In this document: positions 8,984 through 18,162 of the stretch, piece by piece
Layout: the number at the start of each line of letters is the position of its first letter
Numbering within the stretch: the stretch's first letter is position 1
Origin: Clostridiales bacterium
GTDB taxonomy: Bacteria > Bacillota > Clostridia > Saccharofermentanales > Saccharofermentanaceae
Length of the DNA stretch: 64,000 nucleotides
NCBI GenBank assembly: GCA_017515465.1
Contig: JAFWFV010000021.1
Span: 21,300-85,299 of the forward strand
Direction: 5' to 3'
Program-made: the position numbers and the translations under genes
Notes under the pieces: model-generated
The model's database searches: none
Seen by the model: only the letters and a program-made list of their open reading frames with translations
Told to the model about the DNA's origin: nothing

Positions 8984-11098
8984 TTATCTGCCTGCCTTTG
9001 CTTTTTTCTTGGAATCAACCAGAAATGCAGCTCCTGCAGCCATGAGCATTCCTGCTGCAACAAGGCACATCGGTGAAGCTTCCTCACCGGTCTTGGGCGC
9101 GGGCTTTGCTTTATCCCTGACGGAGAAAGAAGCCTCTGCAGTATGTCCGTCGTCGAAATGCACGGTGATCTTATGATCTCCGATCGCAAGTGTCTTCAGC
9201 AGATCGACCTTCAATGTGATGATGACACTGCCGTTTGTTGCATCGTAAGCGCCCTTGTCAGCCTCCTGTCCGTCGATATCAATACCTGCGAAATGGCTGA
9301 AAGTATACTGATCTCCCACATTACGGGAAACCCTGAAAGTCAGGCCTTCGGTGCTGTCCTTTGTCCATGTGGCGCCTGCTCCCTCGATGAAGCTGTACTC
9401 AACTTCGCCCCACTTGGCATAGATCACAGCTCCGTCCAGTCCCAGAGGCTTGCTGTAATCGTAGCTCTGTGTGTAGTCAGCATCCAGGTACCACCCTGTA
9501 ATGACCCTGCCTTCATATTCCCTCCTGTCAGCCTGTCGCTCCAGATAGACCTGAAGGGGTATGGAAGCTGCAAACTCATTGGTTACGGGCTCAGTGCCGT
9601 CACAATAATCTATGGTTACGGGAACATAGACCTCATTGATGGTAAATGTTGCCGGCGTAAATGTCTCGATGGTATAGTTGCCGCTGGTAAGGGCGATGGT
9701 TCCCTGAGTGATATCGTAAGTTCCGGGGTCCTCTCCTGCCGCCCTGGCGGGAGCTCCGGTTATGGGGTGCTCGTAGTTGACGAATCCGCTGACGTTAAAT
9801 GTCAGTTCGGGATCATCTGAACCCCAGTCCTTGGACTTGTTCTCGGCTGTGACCGTGATCTTGCGGGGCAGTACCGATATGGTTGCGGTGTCAGATGCAG
9901 CGGCGCATCCGGGAGTCTCGGAAGCCGTTACCTTTATCTGTGCCGTTCCGGCCTTAAGAGTCGTGATCGCGCCTGTTGAAGCATCGATGGAGATGACATC
10001 GCTGCCGCTGGTTACCTCGTAGGAGAGGTCGCCCGTATCGGGACCTGTTACGGAGGCATCGGCAACAATGTTAGAATCACCGTACTCTACCTGCATATCC
10101 TCAGCAGTTACAGTCTGGCTGTGCTGAAGCGAGAAAGTTACCGTTCTGGTCACCGTTGCCCCGGCAGCAACACGGAAATTCCAGGAATACGCCAAAGAGG
10201 GATAAGAACAGTTCTTTACGTGATCAGGATTTATGGAAGATACTGAGGACTGGTTGAACATGTTCTTATATGTCCAGAAATACTCATATGTTCCCTGTTC
10301 AGGGATATAACGGGTGTATGGTCCCAGGAAGTATGTAGAGAAAGCAGTATCTGATGTCAATGTCAGTTTCAGGGGATCGTGAGAACCCGTAGCAACAAAT
10401 GTATTGTTTGCATAATCGATCTCCACGATGTTGTTATCGGCAGAGCCAGACTCACTGAAAGAGGATGAACATGTTCCCAGCCTTACATTATGAGCTCTGT
10501 TACCCGTATTGGTGACGCTGTAGGTCAGGATGACACTGCTGTCTGCGACCTCAGCCGTAACACTTGTCGTGATACTGCCACTGGTGGTATCAGTGCCGAA
10601 GAAATGTGTATTATCAGGTCCGCAGACATCTACAGGATCACGGTTATCTACGATCATCCTGACGAGCCAGGGATCAGATGCAAAGTACCACTTCTCACCG
10701 TTATCTTTGAATCCGTCTATACTGAATCCGCGGTAATACTTACTATCCAGGTAAAGGTACTCGGTACGGAAAGACATATAGTCGTTTGCATCCTCCTGCT
10801 TTGCAGCCGGAGCAGAATATGAGGGGATCTCGGCAGACGCTACCGTCTCTTCCTGTCCGGGAGCCTGCAGTCCCTCATCAGGTTCTTCCGCCCCGGATTC
10901 TGCTGACCCAGTGTCATCCGACCCAGTGTCATCCGACCCGGGTTCTGAAACAGTCTGAGGTTCATCCTCAGGAGCAGTCTCCTCTATGGCGGTCATATCG
11001 TCAGTGTTCTCAATGTCCTCTGCATATGCAAACGTTGCATAGCTGCCTACGATCATCGAAGCAGACAGGACAACGGACATGATCTTACGGATATTCAT
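8984..11098 (-). CDS. Cell-wall-anchored surface protein with Ig-like, MBG and InlB-type domains
   Basis: A 704-residue secreted protein. A signal peptide ends near residue 25. An acidic low-complexity linker with two GSDDT units follows, then a large unassigned beta-rich region. After it come a Big_2-type Ig domain (LSYEVTSGSDVISIDASTG), an MBG-like domain (KITVTAENKSKDWGSDDPEL to TFTINE) and an InlB/Listeria-Bacteroides-type repeat (ITGWYLDADY, VIYAKWGEV). It ends in a divergent sorting signal (APKTGEEA), a hydrophobic stretch and a basic tail. The frame opens at 11119, but ATG 11098 has GGAGGGG 8 nt upstream and begins the signal peptide. It was probably sorted by a housekeeping sortase not in the window. 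Confidence 0.85.
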   Translation of the reverse strand: MNIRKIMSVVLSASMIVGSYATFAYAEDIENTDDMTAIEETAPEDEPQTVSEPGSDDTGSDDTGSAESGAEEPDEGLQAPGQEETVASAEIPSYSAPAAKQEDANDYMSFRTEYLYLDSKYYRGFSIDGFKDNGEKWYFASDPWLVRMIVDNRDPVDVCGPDNTHFFGTDTTSGSITTSVTAEVADSSVILTYSVTNTGNRAHNVRLGTCSSSFSESGSADNNIVEIDYANNTFVATGSHDPLKLTLTSDTAFSTYFLGPYTRYIPEQGTYEYFWTYKNMFNQSSVSSINPDHVKNCSYPSLAYSWNFRVAAGATVTRTVTFSLQHSQTVTAEDMQVEYGDSNIVADASVTGPDTGDLSYEVTSGSDVISIDASTGAITTLKAGTAQIKVTASETPGCAAASDTATISVLPRKITVTAENKSKDWGSDDPELTFNVSGFVNYEHPITGAPARAAGEDPGTYDITQGTIALTSGNYTIETFTPATFTINEVYVPVTIDYCDGTEPVTNEFAASIPLQVYLERQADRREYEGRVITGWYLDADYTQSYDYSKPLGLDGAVIYAKWGEVEYSFIEGAGATWTKDSTEGLTFRVSRNVGDQYTFSHFAGIDIDGQEADKGAYDATNGSVIITLKVDLLKTLAIGDHKITVHFDDGHTAEASFSVRDKAKPAPKTGEEASPMCLVAAGMLMAAGAAFLVDSKKKAKAGR
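10906..10935. repeat. 15-bp tandem repeat inside the surface-protein gene
   Basis: Two exact copies of ACCCAGTGTCATCCG plus five bases of a third. They encode the repeated GSDDT units of the acidic linker, a site prone to length change. Confidence 0.9.
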
Positions 11099-11186
11099 CT
11101 GTACCCCTCCAAATGTCATCGAAATGTATAGCTACTATACTACATCAAACAGGTTTTTCTTACAAATTATACATTTTATAGAAAAA

Positions 11187-11209
11187 ATGCCGTCCGGAAG
11201 GGACGGCAT
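11187..11209 (-). terminator. Terminator of rpsU
   Basis: A perfect stem of ATGCCGTCC and its complement around a short loop, followed by a T-run in the minus direction, 13 bp after the rpsU stop. Confidence 0.88.
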
Positions 11210-11221
11210 CGGATGATCTTA

Positions 11222-11395
11222 TCAATGCTTTCTCTTACGAGCAGCCTCGGACTTCTTCTTACGACGAACTGAAGGCTTCTCATAATGTTCTCTCTTACGA
11301 ACTTCTGCGAGAACACCTGATCTTGCACATGAACGCTTGAATCTGCGGAGTGCACTGTCAAGGCTCTCATTTTCCTTAACTCTGATCTCAGACAT
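11222..11395 (-). CDS. rpsU: 30S ribosomal protein S21
   Basis: A 57-residue basic protein translated by hand. It begins [20 protein letters not shown], continues with [20 protein letters not shown] and ends in KH, the full S21 pattern. It is a small-subunit protein that aids initiation. An AGGGGGGAATT-type Shine-Dalgarno site precedes the ATG and a terminator follows, so it is a one-gene unit. Confidence 0.95.
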   Translation of the reverse strand: MSEIRVKENESLDSALRRFKRSCARSGVLAEVRKREHYEKPSVRRKKKSEAARKRKH

Positions 11396-11523
11396 CTCTA
11401 ATTCCCCCCTCTCGTCTCGAAAATTTTGCTAGGTAATTATAGCCGACAGAAAATAAATAGTCAATTGTTATAAATTTCCCGGCGAAATTTTTTTACTAAT
11501 AGTCCAACCTTTTGTAATATTTA

Positions 11524-11553
11524 GTGAAAAAAAATGAACGACTGTGATACAAT
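11524..11553 (+). promoter_or_regulatory. Possible promoter of the hydrogenase operon
   Basis: An extended -10 (TG-A-TACAAT, hexamer 11548-11553) lies about 120 bp upstream of the first hydrogenase gene. No good -35 box was found. Confidence 0.35.
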
Positions 11554-11594
11554 ACTGTATGGCTCATAACAACAGATAGTAATTGATATTATAT

Positions 11595-11623
11595 TATTCA
11601 AAGATGCTTGACATCTTTGAATA
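11595..11623 (+). promoter_or_regulatory. Perfect 12-bp inverted repeat in the hydrogenase operon leader
   Basis: TATTCAAAGATG is followed by CTTGA and the exact complement CATCTTTGAATA. There is no T-run after it, so it is not an ordinary terminator. It sits between the predicted promoter and the start at 11677 and could be an operator, an mRNA-stabilising hairpin or an attenuator part. Confidence 0.6.
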
Positions 11624-11676
11624 GTTCCTATCATCTATCACTGATCCACCAACAACAACATTTTTAGGAGGCAAGT

Positions 11677-12162
11677 ATGGCAAAGCTTAATGCTGCTGCT
11701 GCAGCAAAGATTGAGGAAATCTGTGCCAGATACACAGATGAGAAGACTCCCCTCATGATGATACTGAGCGACATCCAGAACGAATACGGATACATTCCGC
11801 TTGAAGTTCAGGAGCTGGTATCACAGAAGACCGGGATCTCCGTAGCTGAGATTTACGGCGTTGTCACGTTCTATTCATTTTTCTCTCTGGAACCCAAGGG
11901 AAAATACGTTATCGGCTGCTGTCTGGGTACAGCATGCTATGTAAAGGGAGCTCAGAACGTTATCGACAAGTTCTCCGAGCTTCTTAAGATCAAGCCCGGT
12001 GAGACGAGCGAGGACGGTCTGTTCACTCTCGATGCCCTGAGATGCATCGGCGCATGCGGTATCGCACCCGCTGTATCCATCAACGGCAAGGTTTACCCCA
12101 AGGTTGAGGTAGGCCAGGTATCCGGCATCATCGATTCTTACAGGAAGGAGGCTGCCGTATGA
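11677..12162 (+). CDS. NuoE-like [2Fe-2S] subunit of NAD(P)-linked [FeFe] hydrogenase (HydC/HndA type)
   Basis: A 161-residue thioredoxin-fold ferredoxin. It would carry electrons between the flavin subunit and the hydrogenase subunit of a soluble complex that links H2 to NAD(P)H and, if bifurcating, ferredoxin. The four cluster cysteines fit the C-x4-C (CLGTAC) and C-x3-C (CIGAC) pattern. NuoE family segments such as SVAEIYGVVTFYSFFS are intact. AGGAGG precedes the ATG. It overlaps the next gene by 4 bp, which supports translational coupling within a three-gene operon. Confidence 0.93.
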   Translation: MAKLNAAAAAKIEEICARYTDEKTPLMMILSDIQNEYGYIPLEVQELVSQKTGISVAEIYGVVTFYSFFSLEPKGKYVIGCCLGTACYVKGAQNVIDKFSELLKIKPGETSEDGLFTLDALRCIGACGIAPAVSINGKVYPKVEVGQVSGIIDSYRKEAAV

Positions 12163-14048
12163 CAAAGATCACATCAGTAGCTGAACTGGATCAGTGCTCA
12201 TCCACATGTACAAAGTGTCTCGAGGACAAGCTCAAGGGAATGGATGACAAGCGTCACATCGTTCTCTGCGGCGGTACAGGATGCTTATCCTCCAACTCTA
12301 AGGAGATCATGGCCAAGTTCGAGGAAGTCCTCGCAGCAAAGGGCCTCGCTGACAAGGCAACAGTTAACCAGGTAGGTTGTTTCGGTTTCTGCTCCCAGGG
12401 ACCTTTCGTTAAGATCTATCCTGAGGATACACTCTACCGCATGGTATCCATCGACGACGTGGAAGAGATCGTTGATACAGATATCGCAGGCGGCCAGATC
12501 GTAGAGAGACTTCTCTATGTTGATCCCAACACACAGGACAAGGTAACAAAGCAGGAAGACATCAACTTCTACAAGAAGCAGCGTCGTGTTGCTCTCCACG
12601 GATGCGGTGTCATCAATCCTGAAGATATCAACGAGGCCATCGGCATGGGCGCTTTCCAGGGTCTTAAGAAGGCTCTGACAATGACTTCACAGGAAGTTGT
12701 TGACGAAGTTCTCGCATCAGGTCTCAGAGGCCGTGGCGGCGGCGGATTCCCCACAGGACGTAAGTGGCAGTTCGCTCTCAACGTTGAAGCTGACCAGAAG
12801 TACGTTGTATGTAACGGCGACGAGGGTGACCCCGGAGCATTCATGGACCGTTCCATCCTCGAGGGCAACCCTCTCGGAGTTATCGAGGGTATGATGATCG
12901 CAGGTTACGCTTTCGGCGCATCTGAGGGTTACTTCTACGTTCGTGCTGAGTACCCCATCGCCGTTAACCGTCTTAAGATCGCCATCGCTCAGGCCAGAGA
13001 GATAGGTCTCCTCGGCAAGAACATCCTGGGTTCAGGATTCGATTTCGACTGCCACATCAGACTCGGCGCCGGCGCTTTCGTTTGCGGTGAGGAAACAGCT
13101 CTCCTCAACTCCATCGAAGGTAAGCGCGGTATGCCCCGTCCCCGTCCTCCTTTCCCTGCTATCAAGGGTCTGTGGGGCAAGCCTACTTGCGTAAATAACG
13201 TTGAGACACTTGCCTGCGTTCCCTTCATCCTCCGTGAGGGTGCAGCAGAGTTCGCAGCAGTTGGTACAGAGAAGTCCAAGGGTACAAAGGTATTCGCTTT
13301 GGGCGGCAAGGTAAACAACGTTGGTCTCGTTGAGATCCCCATGGGTACAACACTCCGTGAGCTCATCTACGACATCGGCGGCGGAATCCCCAACGGCAAG
13401 AAGTTCAAGGCTATCCAGACCGGTGGTCCTTCAGGCGGATGTCTCACAGAGGAATTCCTCGACGAGCCTATCGATTTCGATAACCTCGTTCAGAAGGGTT
13501 CCATGATGGGTTCAGGCGGAGCTATCGTCATGGACGAAGACAACTGTATGGTAGACGTTGCAAAGTTCTATATGGAATTCATCTGCGACGAGTCCTGCGG
13601 TAAGTGCTCACCCTGCCGTATCGGTACAAAGAGGATCCTGGAGATCCTTACAAAGATCACAGAGGGCAAGGGTACAATGGAAGACCTCGATACACTCGAA
13701 GAACTGTCCAAGACCATCAAGTCCAACTCACTCTGTGCTCTGGGTCAGACAGCATCCAACCCTGTTAACTCCACACTCAAGCACTTCCGTGACGAGTACA
13801 TCGCTCACATTGTTGACAAGAAGTGCCCTGCTCACGTATGTAAGAGCCTCATGCAGTACAAGATCGATAAGGACAAGTGTATCGGCTGCGGTATGTGCGC
13901 CAAGAACTGTCCTGCCGGCTGTATCACCAGAACCGACTATATCGCTGAGGGTCACAAGCTCGCATCATTCGAGATCAACCCCGACCAGTGCGTTAAGTGC
14001 GGTCTGTGCATGAGCAACTGTAAGTTCAACGCTATTTCAAAAGAGTAA
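12159..14048 (+). CDS. NuoF-like flavin subunit of NAD(P)-linked [FeFe] hydrogenase (HydB/HndC type)
   Basis: A 629-residue subunit binding FMN and NAD(P)H. Domains in order: an N-terminal thioredoxin-like [2Fe-2S] domain (CGGTGC, then GCFGFC); the NuoF core with the glycine-rich GLRGRGGGGFPTGRKW and GDEGDPGAFMDR; an SLBB region; the [4Fe-4S] motif CGKCSPCRIGTKR; and two C-terminal ferredoxin clusters (CIGCGMCAKNCP, CVKCGLCMSNC). This is the architecture of bifurcating HydB and NADP-reducing HndC. The sequence alone does not settle NAD versus NADP, or bifurcating versus not. Confidence 0.95.
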   Translation: MTKITSVAELDQCSSTCTKCLEDKLKGMDDKRHIVLCGGTGCLSSNSKEIMAKFEEVLAAKGLADKATVNQVGCFGFCSQGPFVKIYPEDTLYRMVSIDDVEEIVDTDIAGGQIVERLLYVDPNTQDKVTKQEDINFYKKQRRVALHGCGVINPEDINEAIGMGAFQGLKKALTMTSQEVVDEVLASGLRGRGGGGFPTGRKWQFALNVEADQKYVVCNGDEGDPGAFMDRSILEGNPLGVIEGMMIAGYAFGASEGYFYVRAEYPIAVNRLKIAIAQAREIGLLGKNILGSGFDFDCHIRLGAGAFVCGEETALLNSIEGKRGMPRPRPPFPAIKGLWGKPTCVNNVETLACVPFILREGAAEFAAVGTEKSKGTKVFALGGKVNNVGLVEIPMGTTLRELIYDIGGGIPNGKKFKAIQTGGPSGGCLTEEFLDEPIDFDNLVQKGSMMGSGGAIVMDEDNCMVDVAKFYMEFICDESCGKCSPCRIGTKRILEILTKITEGKGTMEDLDTLEELSKTIKSNSLCALGQTASNPVNSTLKHFRDEYIAHIVDKKCPAHVCKSLMQYKIDKDKCIGCGMCAKNCPAGCITRTDYIAEGHKLASFEINPDQCVKCGLCMSNCKFNAISKE

Positions 14049-14061
14049 GGAGGTAACTACT

Positions 14062-15837
14062 ATGGCGATGATTAATATTAAAATAGAAGGCGTCTCCTAT
14101 CAGGTTGAGGAAGGGCTCACAATCCTCGAAGCTGCTAAGAAGTGCGGATACGAGATCCCTTCACTTTGCGCATTCAACCACGGTGAATGCAACCAGGGTT
14201 CATGCCGTGTATGTCTCGTAGAGGCTACAGGTGCGAGAGGACTCGTTGCATCCTGTGTTTACCCCGTATCTGACGGCATGGAGATCAAGATCTCTTCCCC
14301 TGCAGCTACACAGGCCAGAAGGCAGAGCGTTGAGCTCCTTTTGTCCAACCACAACGTTAACTGCCAGCAGTGTGACAAGAACGGTCATTGCGAACTGCTC
14401 CACGTTGCACAGATCACAGGTGCCAGAGAAGGCGCTTTCCAGGGTGTTAAGACAGAGACTCATTTCGATGAGATCGCACCCGGACTCGTAAGAGACACAT
14501 CCAAGTGTATCCTCTGCGGCAGATGTATCGAGAGATGTAAGAACGCTCACGGTCTCGGTATCCTCGGATTCGAGAACAGAGGTTTTAACACATTCGTTGC
14601 CCCTGCAGAGAACAGATCATTTGCAGATTCACCTTGTATCCAGTGCGGTCAGTGCGTTAACGTATGTCCTACAGGTGCTCTCATGGAGCACTCTGAGATC
14701 TCCAAGATCGATGCGGCTTTCGCAGCAGGCAAGACAGTTATCGCTCAGGCAGCTCCTGCTGTAAGAGCAGCTCTCGGCGAGGAGTTCGGCTTCCCCATCG
14801 GCACACCCGTTACAGGCAAGATGGCAGCAGCCATGAGGAGACTCGGCTTTGCAAGAGTATATGATGTTAACTTCGGTGCTGACCTCACCATCATGGAAGA
14901 GGGCACAGAGCTTCTCGGCCGTCTCCAGAACGGCGGAACACTTCCTATGATCACATCATGCTCACCCGGATGGGTCAACTATGCTGAGTACAACTACGGA
15001 GATCTCCTCCCTCACCTGTCCTCATGCAAGTCCCCTCACCAGATGCAGGGTGCCATCATAAAGTCCTACTGGGCTCAGCAGAACAATGTTGATCCTAAGG
15101 ATATCTTTGTTGTATCAGTTATGCCTTGTACAGCTAAGAAGTTCGAGAGACAGCGTGACCAGCTCAAGGTTGACGGTCTCGATGATGTTGATGCAGTAAT
15201 CACAACAAGAGAGCTTGCTCGCATGATCAAGCGTGGCGGTATCCTCTTCGACAGACTCCCTGACGAGGATTGGGATCAGGATATCATGGGCGACTACACA
15301 GGTGCCGGCGTTATCTTCGGTGTAACAGGCGGTGTTATGGAAGCAGCCCTCAGAACTGTTTACTTCAAGCTCACAGGCAAGGAATCCGAGCCTATCGAGT
15401 TCAAGGCAGTTCGTGGTCATGATGCAGGTATCAGAGAGGCATCTATCGACATCAACGGAACAACTGTTAATGTTGCTATCGCTTCCGGTATGAAGTCTGC
15501 AAAGGTTCTCCTCGATGAGATCCGCGAAGGCAAGTCCAAGTATCAGTTCATCGAGATCATGGGTTGTCCCGGCGGATGTATCAACGGCGGCGGTCAGCCT
15601 TACGTCAGAGAGTGCTTCCTCCCTAACGAGTCTGACGACATCATGGATACATACAAGGAAAAGAGAGCTCAGGCCCTCTACTCCGAGGACGAGAGACAGG
15701 TTCTCCGTCAGTCACACAACAATCCCCAGATCCAGGAACTCTACAGCAAGTTCCTCGGCGAGCCCAACAGCCACAAGGCACACGAGCTCCTGCATACAAC
15801 ATATGCAGCAAGAGAGGGATTCAACGAAGTTAAGTAA
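14062..15837 (+). CDS. [FeFe] hydrogenase catalytic subunit (HydA/HndD type)
   Basis: A 591-residue group A hydrogenase reducing protons or oxidising H2 at the H-cluster. The N-terminal [2Fe-2S] domain uses Cys36/48/51/65. A His-ligated [4Fe-4S] site follows (His97, Cys101, Cys104, Cys110), then two ferredoxin-type clusters (CILCGRCIERC, CIQCGQCVNVCP). All three H-cluster signatures are present: TSCSPGW, MPCTAKKFE and MGCPGGCINGGG. It starts 13 bp after the flavin subunit with AAGGAGG upstream. The maturases HydEFG are not in the window. Confidence 0.96.
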   Translation: MAMINIKIEGVSYQVEEGLTILEAAKKCGYEIPSLCAFNHGECNQGSCRVCLVEATGARGLVASCVYPVSDGMEIKISSPAATQARRQSVELLLSNHNVNCQQCDKNGHCELLHVAQITGAREGAFQGVKTETHFDEIAPGLVRDTSKCILCGRCIERCKNAHGLGILGFENRGFNTFVAPAENRSFADSPCIQCGQCVNVCPTGALMEHSEISKIDAAFAAGKTVIAQAAPAVRAALGEEFGFPIGTPVTGKMAAAMRRLGFARVYDVNFGADLTIMEEGTELLGRLQNGGTLPMITSCSPGWVNYAEYNYGDLLPHLSSCKSPHQMQGAIIKSYWAQQNNVDPKDIFVVSVMPCTAKKFERQRDQLKVDGLDDVDAVITTRELARMIKRGGILFDRLPDEDWDQDIMGDYTGAGVIFGVTGGVMEAALRTVYFKLTGKESEPIEFKAVRGHDAGIREASIDINGTTVNVAIASGMKSAKVLLDEIREGKSKYQFIEIMGCPGGCINGGGQPYVRECFLPNESDDIMDTYKEKRAQALYSEDERQVLRQSHNNPQIQELYSKFLGEPNSHKAHELLHTTYAAREGFNEVK

Positions 15838-15854
15838 ACTGCGTTTGATATCAA

Positions 15855-15878
15855 ATGCCGCCTCTACGGAGGCGGCAT
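15855..15878 (+). terminator. Terminator of the hydrogenase operon
   Basis: A perfect 10-bp GC-rich stem with the loop TACG, followed by a T-run, 17 bp after the hydrogenase stop. Confidence 0.92.
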
Positions 15879-15912
15879 TTTTAATTGCTGTTTTATTGCG
15901 ATCAGAGGCTGC

Positions 15913-16010
15913 GTACACCTTATTGTACATGTTCTGCTGACAGGTGTACCAGATAGTGTACAGTACATGTTTTGGTATATGATCAAGACGGTAGCGTACA
16001 GAATGATGTA
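15913..16010. repeat. GTAC-centred cluster of inverted and direct repeats
   Basis: GTACACCT (15913-15920) pairs with AGGTGTAC (15942-15949). GTACATGTTCTG (15925-15936) recurs as GTACATGTTTTG (15963-15974). Further GTACA/TGTAC half-sites continue to about 16010. No ORF explains it. It fills most of the gap between the hydrogenase terminator and the convergent HEPN gene. Confidence 0.6.
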
Positions 16011-16037
16011 CTTATTATTGCAGTACCAGACCAATAT

Positions 16038-16373
16038 CTACAGGCAACTGTGAACACACTTGATAAACTCAGGCAGTTCATTAAACACAACATCGCATAT
16101 GATATTCCAGTTAGTACCTTCGTAATCATGAACAAGTCTGTGACGCAGGCCGGAAATCATACTCCAAGGAATATCAGAATGAACTGACTTAAACTCATCA
16201 GATAAATAGTATACATGCTCTCCAATATTATAGAGAGGTGTAGTAACAAGCCATTGCAAGGCAGTGGTTGATAAAAGATCTTCTCTGGTAATACTGTTAT
16301 CCTGAATGTATTGAATCAATTCACTACCTTTGATGTAAATTCTCTCCAGCCTGTCGTGATCAGTATATTTCAT
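16038..16373 (-). CDS. HEPN-domain toxin (HepT/DUF86 type)
   Basis: A 111-residue all-helical protein with the HEPN R-x4-H-x-Y motif as RHRLVHDY. HepT proteins are toxins, reported as RNases in some systems, held in check by a partner MNT nucleotidyltransferase. The gene overlaps the upstream MNT gene by 4 bp, the standard arrangement. Family and pairing are clear. Whether the toxin cleaves RNA, and whether the partner AMPylates it, is known for relatives and assumed here. Confidence 0.88.
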   Translation of the reverse strand: MKYTDHDRLERIYIKGSELIQYIQDNSITREDLLSTTALQWLVTTPLYNIGEHVYYLSDEFKSVHSDIPWSMISGLRHRLVHDYEGTNWNIICDVVFNELPEFIKCVHSCL

Positions 16374-16672
16374 GCTACGAGCACCTTCTCTCTCATAACG
16401 GTGTCATAAAACGAACTGTCAGTATTGATCTCACTAATCTCATACATATCAACGTTTTTATTAAGAGCAATTCGAACATCTTCGGCAAGAGCAAATACAT
16501 TTGACCGTTTGAAATCTTTGCCTCCAAACACAAGGAAATCCACATCACTATCTATTGTTGCTTCACCTCTAGCATAGGATCCAAATACATAAATACTCTC
16601 CACCCCGTATTTAGCAGCTATCGGAGCAATCTTATCTCTAATAAAACCTATGTCTAAAACAGTATCCGACAT
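16370..16672 (-). CDS. MNT-domain minimal nucleotidyltransferase antitoxin (MntA type)
   Basis: A 100-residue protein with the nucleotidyltransferase signature GSYARGEATIDSDVDF (GS-x10-DxD) and a later Asp in KNVDMYEI that can serve as third metal ligand. The active site looks intact. In characterised MNT/HEPN pairs this protein neutralises HepT by adding AMP near the catalytic Tyr. AAGGAG lies upstream of ATG 16672. It is the first gene of the two-gene unit. Confidence 0.88.
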   Translation of the reverse strand: MSDTVLDIGFIRDKIAPIAAKYGVESIYVFGSYARGEATIDSDVDFLVFGGKDFKRSNVFALAEDVRIALNKNVDMYEISEINTDSSFYDTVMREKVLVA

Positions 16673-16739
16673 GAGTCAATCTCCTTTGATGTTAGTATTA
16701 TAAATCACAACACTGTTATAGTCGATATTTCAGCTGTTA

Positions 16740-18085
16740 CTACTCCGCTTCCTTCCTGATGACCATCAGCAGCAACAAGACAGATGCCCCCATCATGATC
16801 AATTCTGTTACCGGCTGTGCCCACAGCATGCCGCCAAAACCAAATATGCTGTTTAGTATCAGCAGGAGAGGCACATAAAGGAATAACTGTCTCACCAGCG
16901 TTATGGCAAAAGCATAGAGAGGTTTGCCCATGGCCTGGAATGACATCCTGCACATGGAGACCGCACCGACAAAGGGCAGTATGAACATAATGGTCCTCAG
17001 CACATGTGCACCCGTATCGATCACAACAGGATCACGGTAAAGATATCGATCAGCCACGGTGCAGTGACTGCAAATACCATCATCACAACAAGTTCCGTCA
17101 GGCTGACTACGATCAGACCCGACTTGAGACAGTTCCTCATTCTGGAATAGTTTTTGGCTCCATAGTTATACCCCATCAGAGGCTGTACTCCGGCCGCAAA
17201 TCCCTGGTAAATGTAATTGCCTACCGTCATGATCGCCTGTGCAACGCCCACAGCGGCCACTGTAAGCTCTCCGTAGGCCACGGCGAGGTTGTTATTGATC
17301 ACATACGCTACAGATGTCAGGAGCGTCTCCAGGGACGCAGGAACGCCCACCCAGAAGATCTCCTTCAATATCTCACCTGCCGGTCTGATATATTTGACTG
17401 ACGGCCTGAGCAAAGTCCTGCCGCTGATGAACAGCGCCAGAGACACTACCGTGCCTGCCACATTACCCAGAACGGTCGCTATGGCGGCACCCCTGATCTC
17501 CATGTGAAGAGTAAAAATGAATATGGGATCGAGAACGATATTAACCACCGTTCCCACCATCATGCCAATGATGGAGTACTTGACCGAACCCTCACTCCTC
17601 AGGAGCTGCCCCAGAGTATAATTGCCCATGGTAAAGACCGAACCGATAAGCAGGATCAGCACATAGTCACGTGTAAAGCCGAATGTATTCGACTTGGCTC
17701 CCAGTGCGGAAACGATCTGAGGAAGGAACACCAGACCGGCAACAGTAACGATCAGGCTGTTTACAGCAGTCAGAACAATGCCCGCTGTAGCCGTATGATC
17801 AGCTAGCTCCTTCTTCCCCGCGCCTATGCTCCTGGCGATGAGAGACGATGCACCCGTACCAACCATATTGGAGATGGCGACAGTGATCATCATTATCGGG
17901 TATGCAAAATTTACTGCAGCAAGCTGATACGGATCATCCATCTTGCCGATGAAATACCTGTCCACCAGGTTATAAAGCACCATAACAAACATGCCGCATA
18001 TCAGCGGCACGCCCAGCTTGATAACAGCTAAATACGGGTTCTCCTCGCCCAGGGTGTATATCCGTTTATCGTCTTCGGGTTCCAT
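16740..18085 (-). pseudogene. MATE family efflux transporter, interrupted by a single-base frameshift
   Basis: Two frames together make one MATE multidrug/Na+ antiporter. Residues 1-354 (18085 to 17021) hold ENPYLAVIKLGVPLICGM and about ten membrane helices, ending with an added VILL. The last two helices continue in another frame from about 17045 (RDPVVIDTGAHVLR onward) to 16740. Joining IFT directly to RDPVVIDTG restores the family pattern and needs one extra base near 17037-17040. It is a true mutation, a programmed slip or a sequence error. The upstream copy of its 5' end (19689-19755) shows this locus has been rearranged. Confidence 0.8.
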
Positions 18086-18162
18086 GATCTATCACATCCG
18101 GAAGTATTATACACCCGTTGTTAGGACGTAGCATGAATGTATTCCTTATATAATAGAAATGA

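Noticed and set aside
9143..9820. 225-residue plus-strand ORF opposite the wall-anchored surface protein
   Set aside because: The minus strand has signal peptide, known domains and sorting signal; this frame has none.
11461..11480. Rex-type redox operator before the hydrogenase operon (TTGTTATAAATTT)
   Set aside because: There is no matching second half-site (AACAA) at the right distance.
16740..17057. Separate 105-residue gene starting at GTG 17057
   Set aside because: It is the last part of the MATE transporter in a shifted frame, with no ribosome site of its own.
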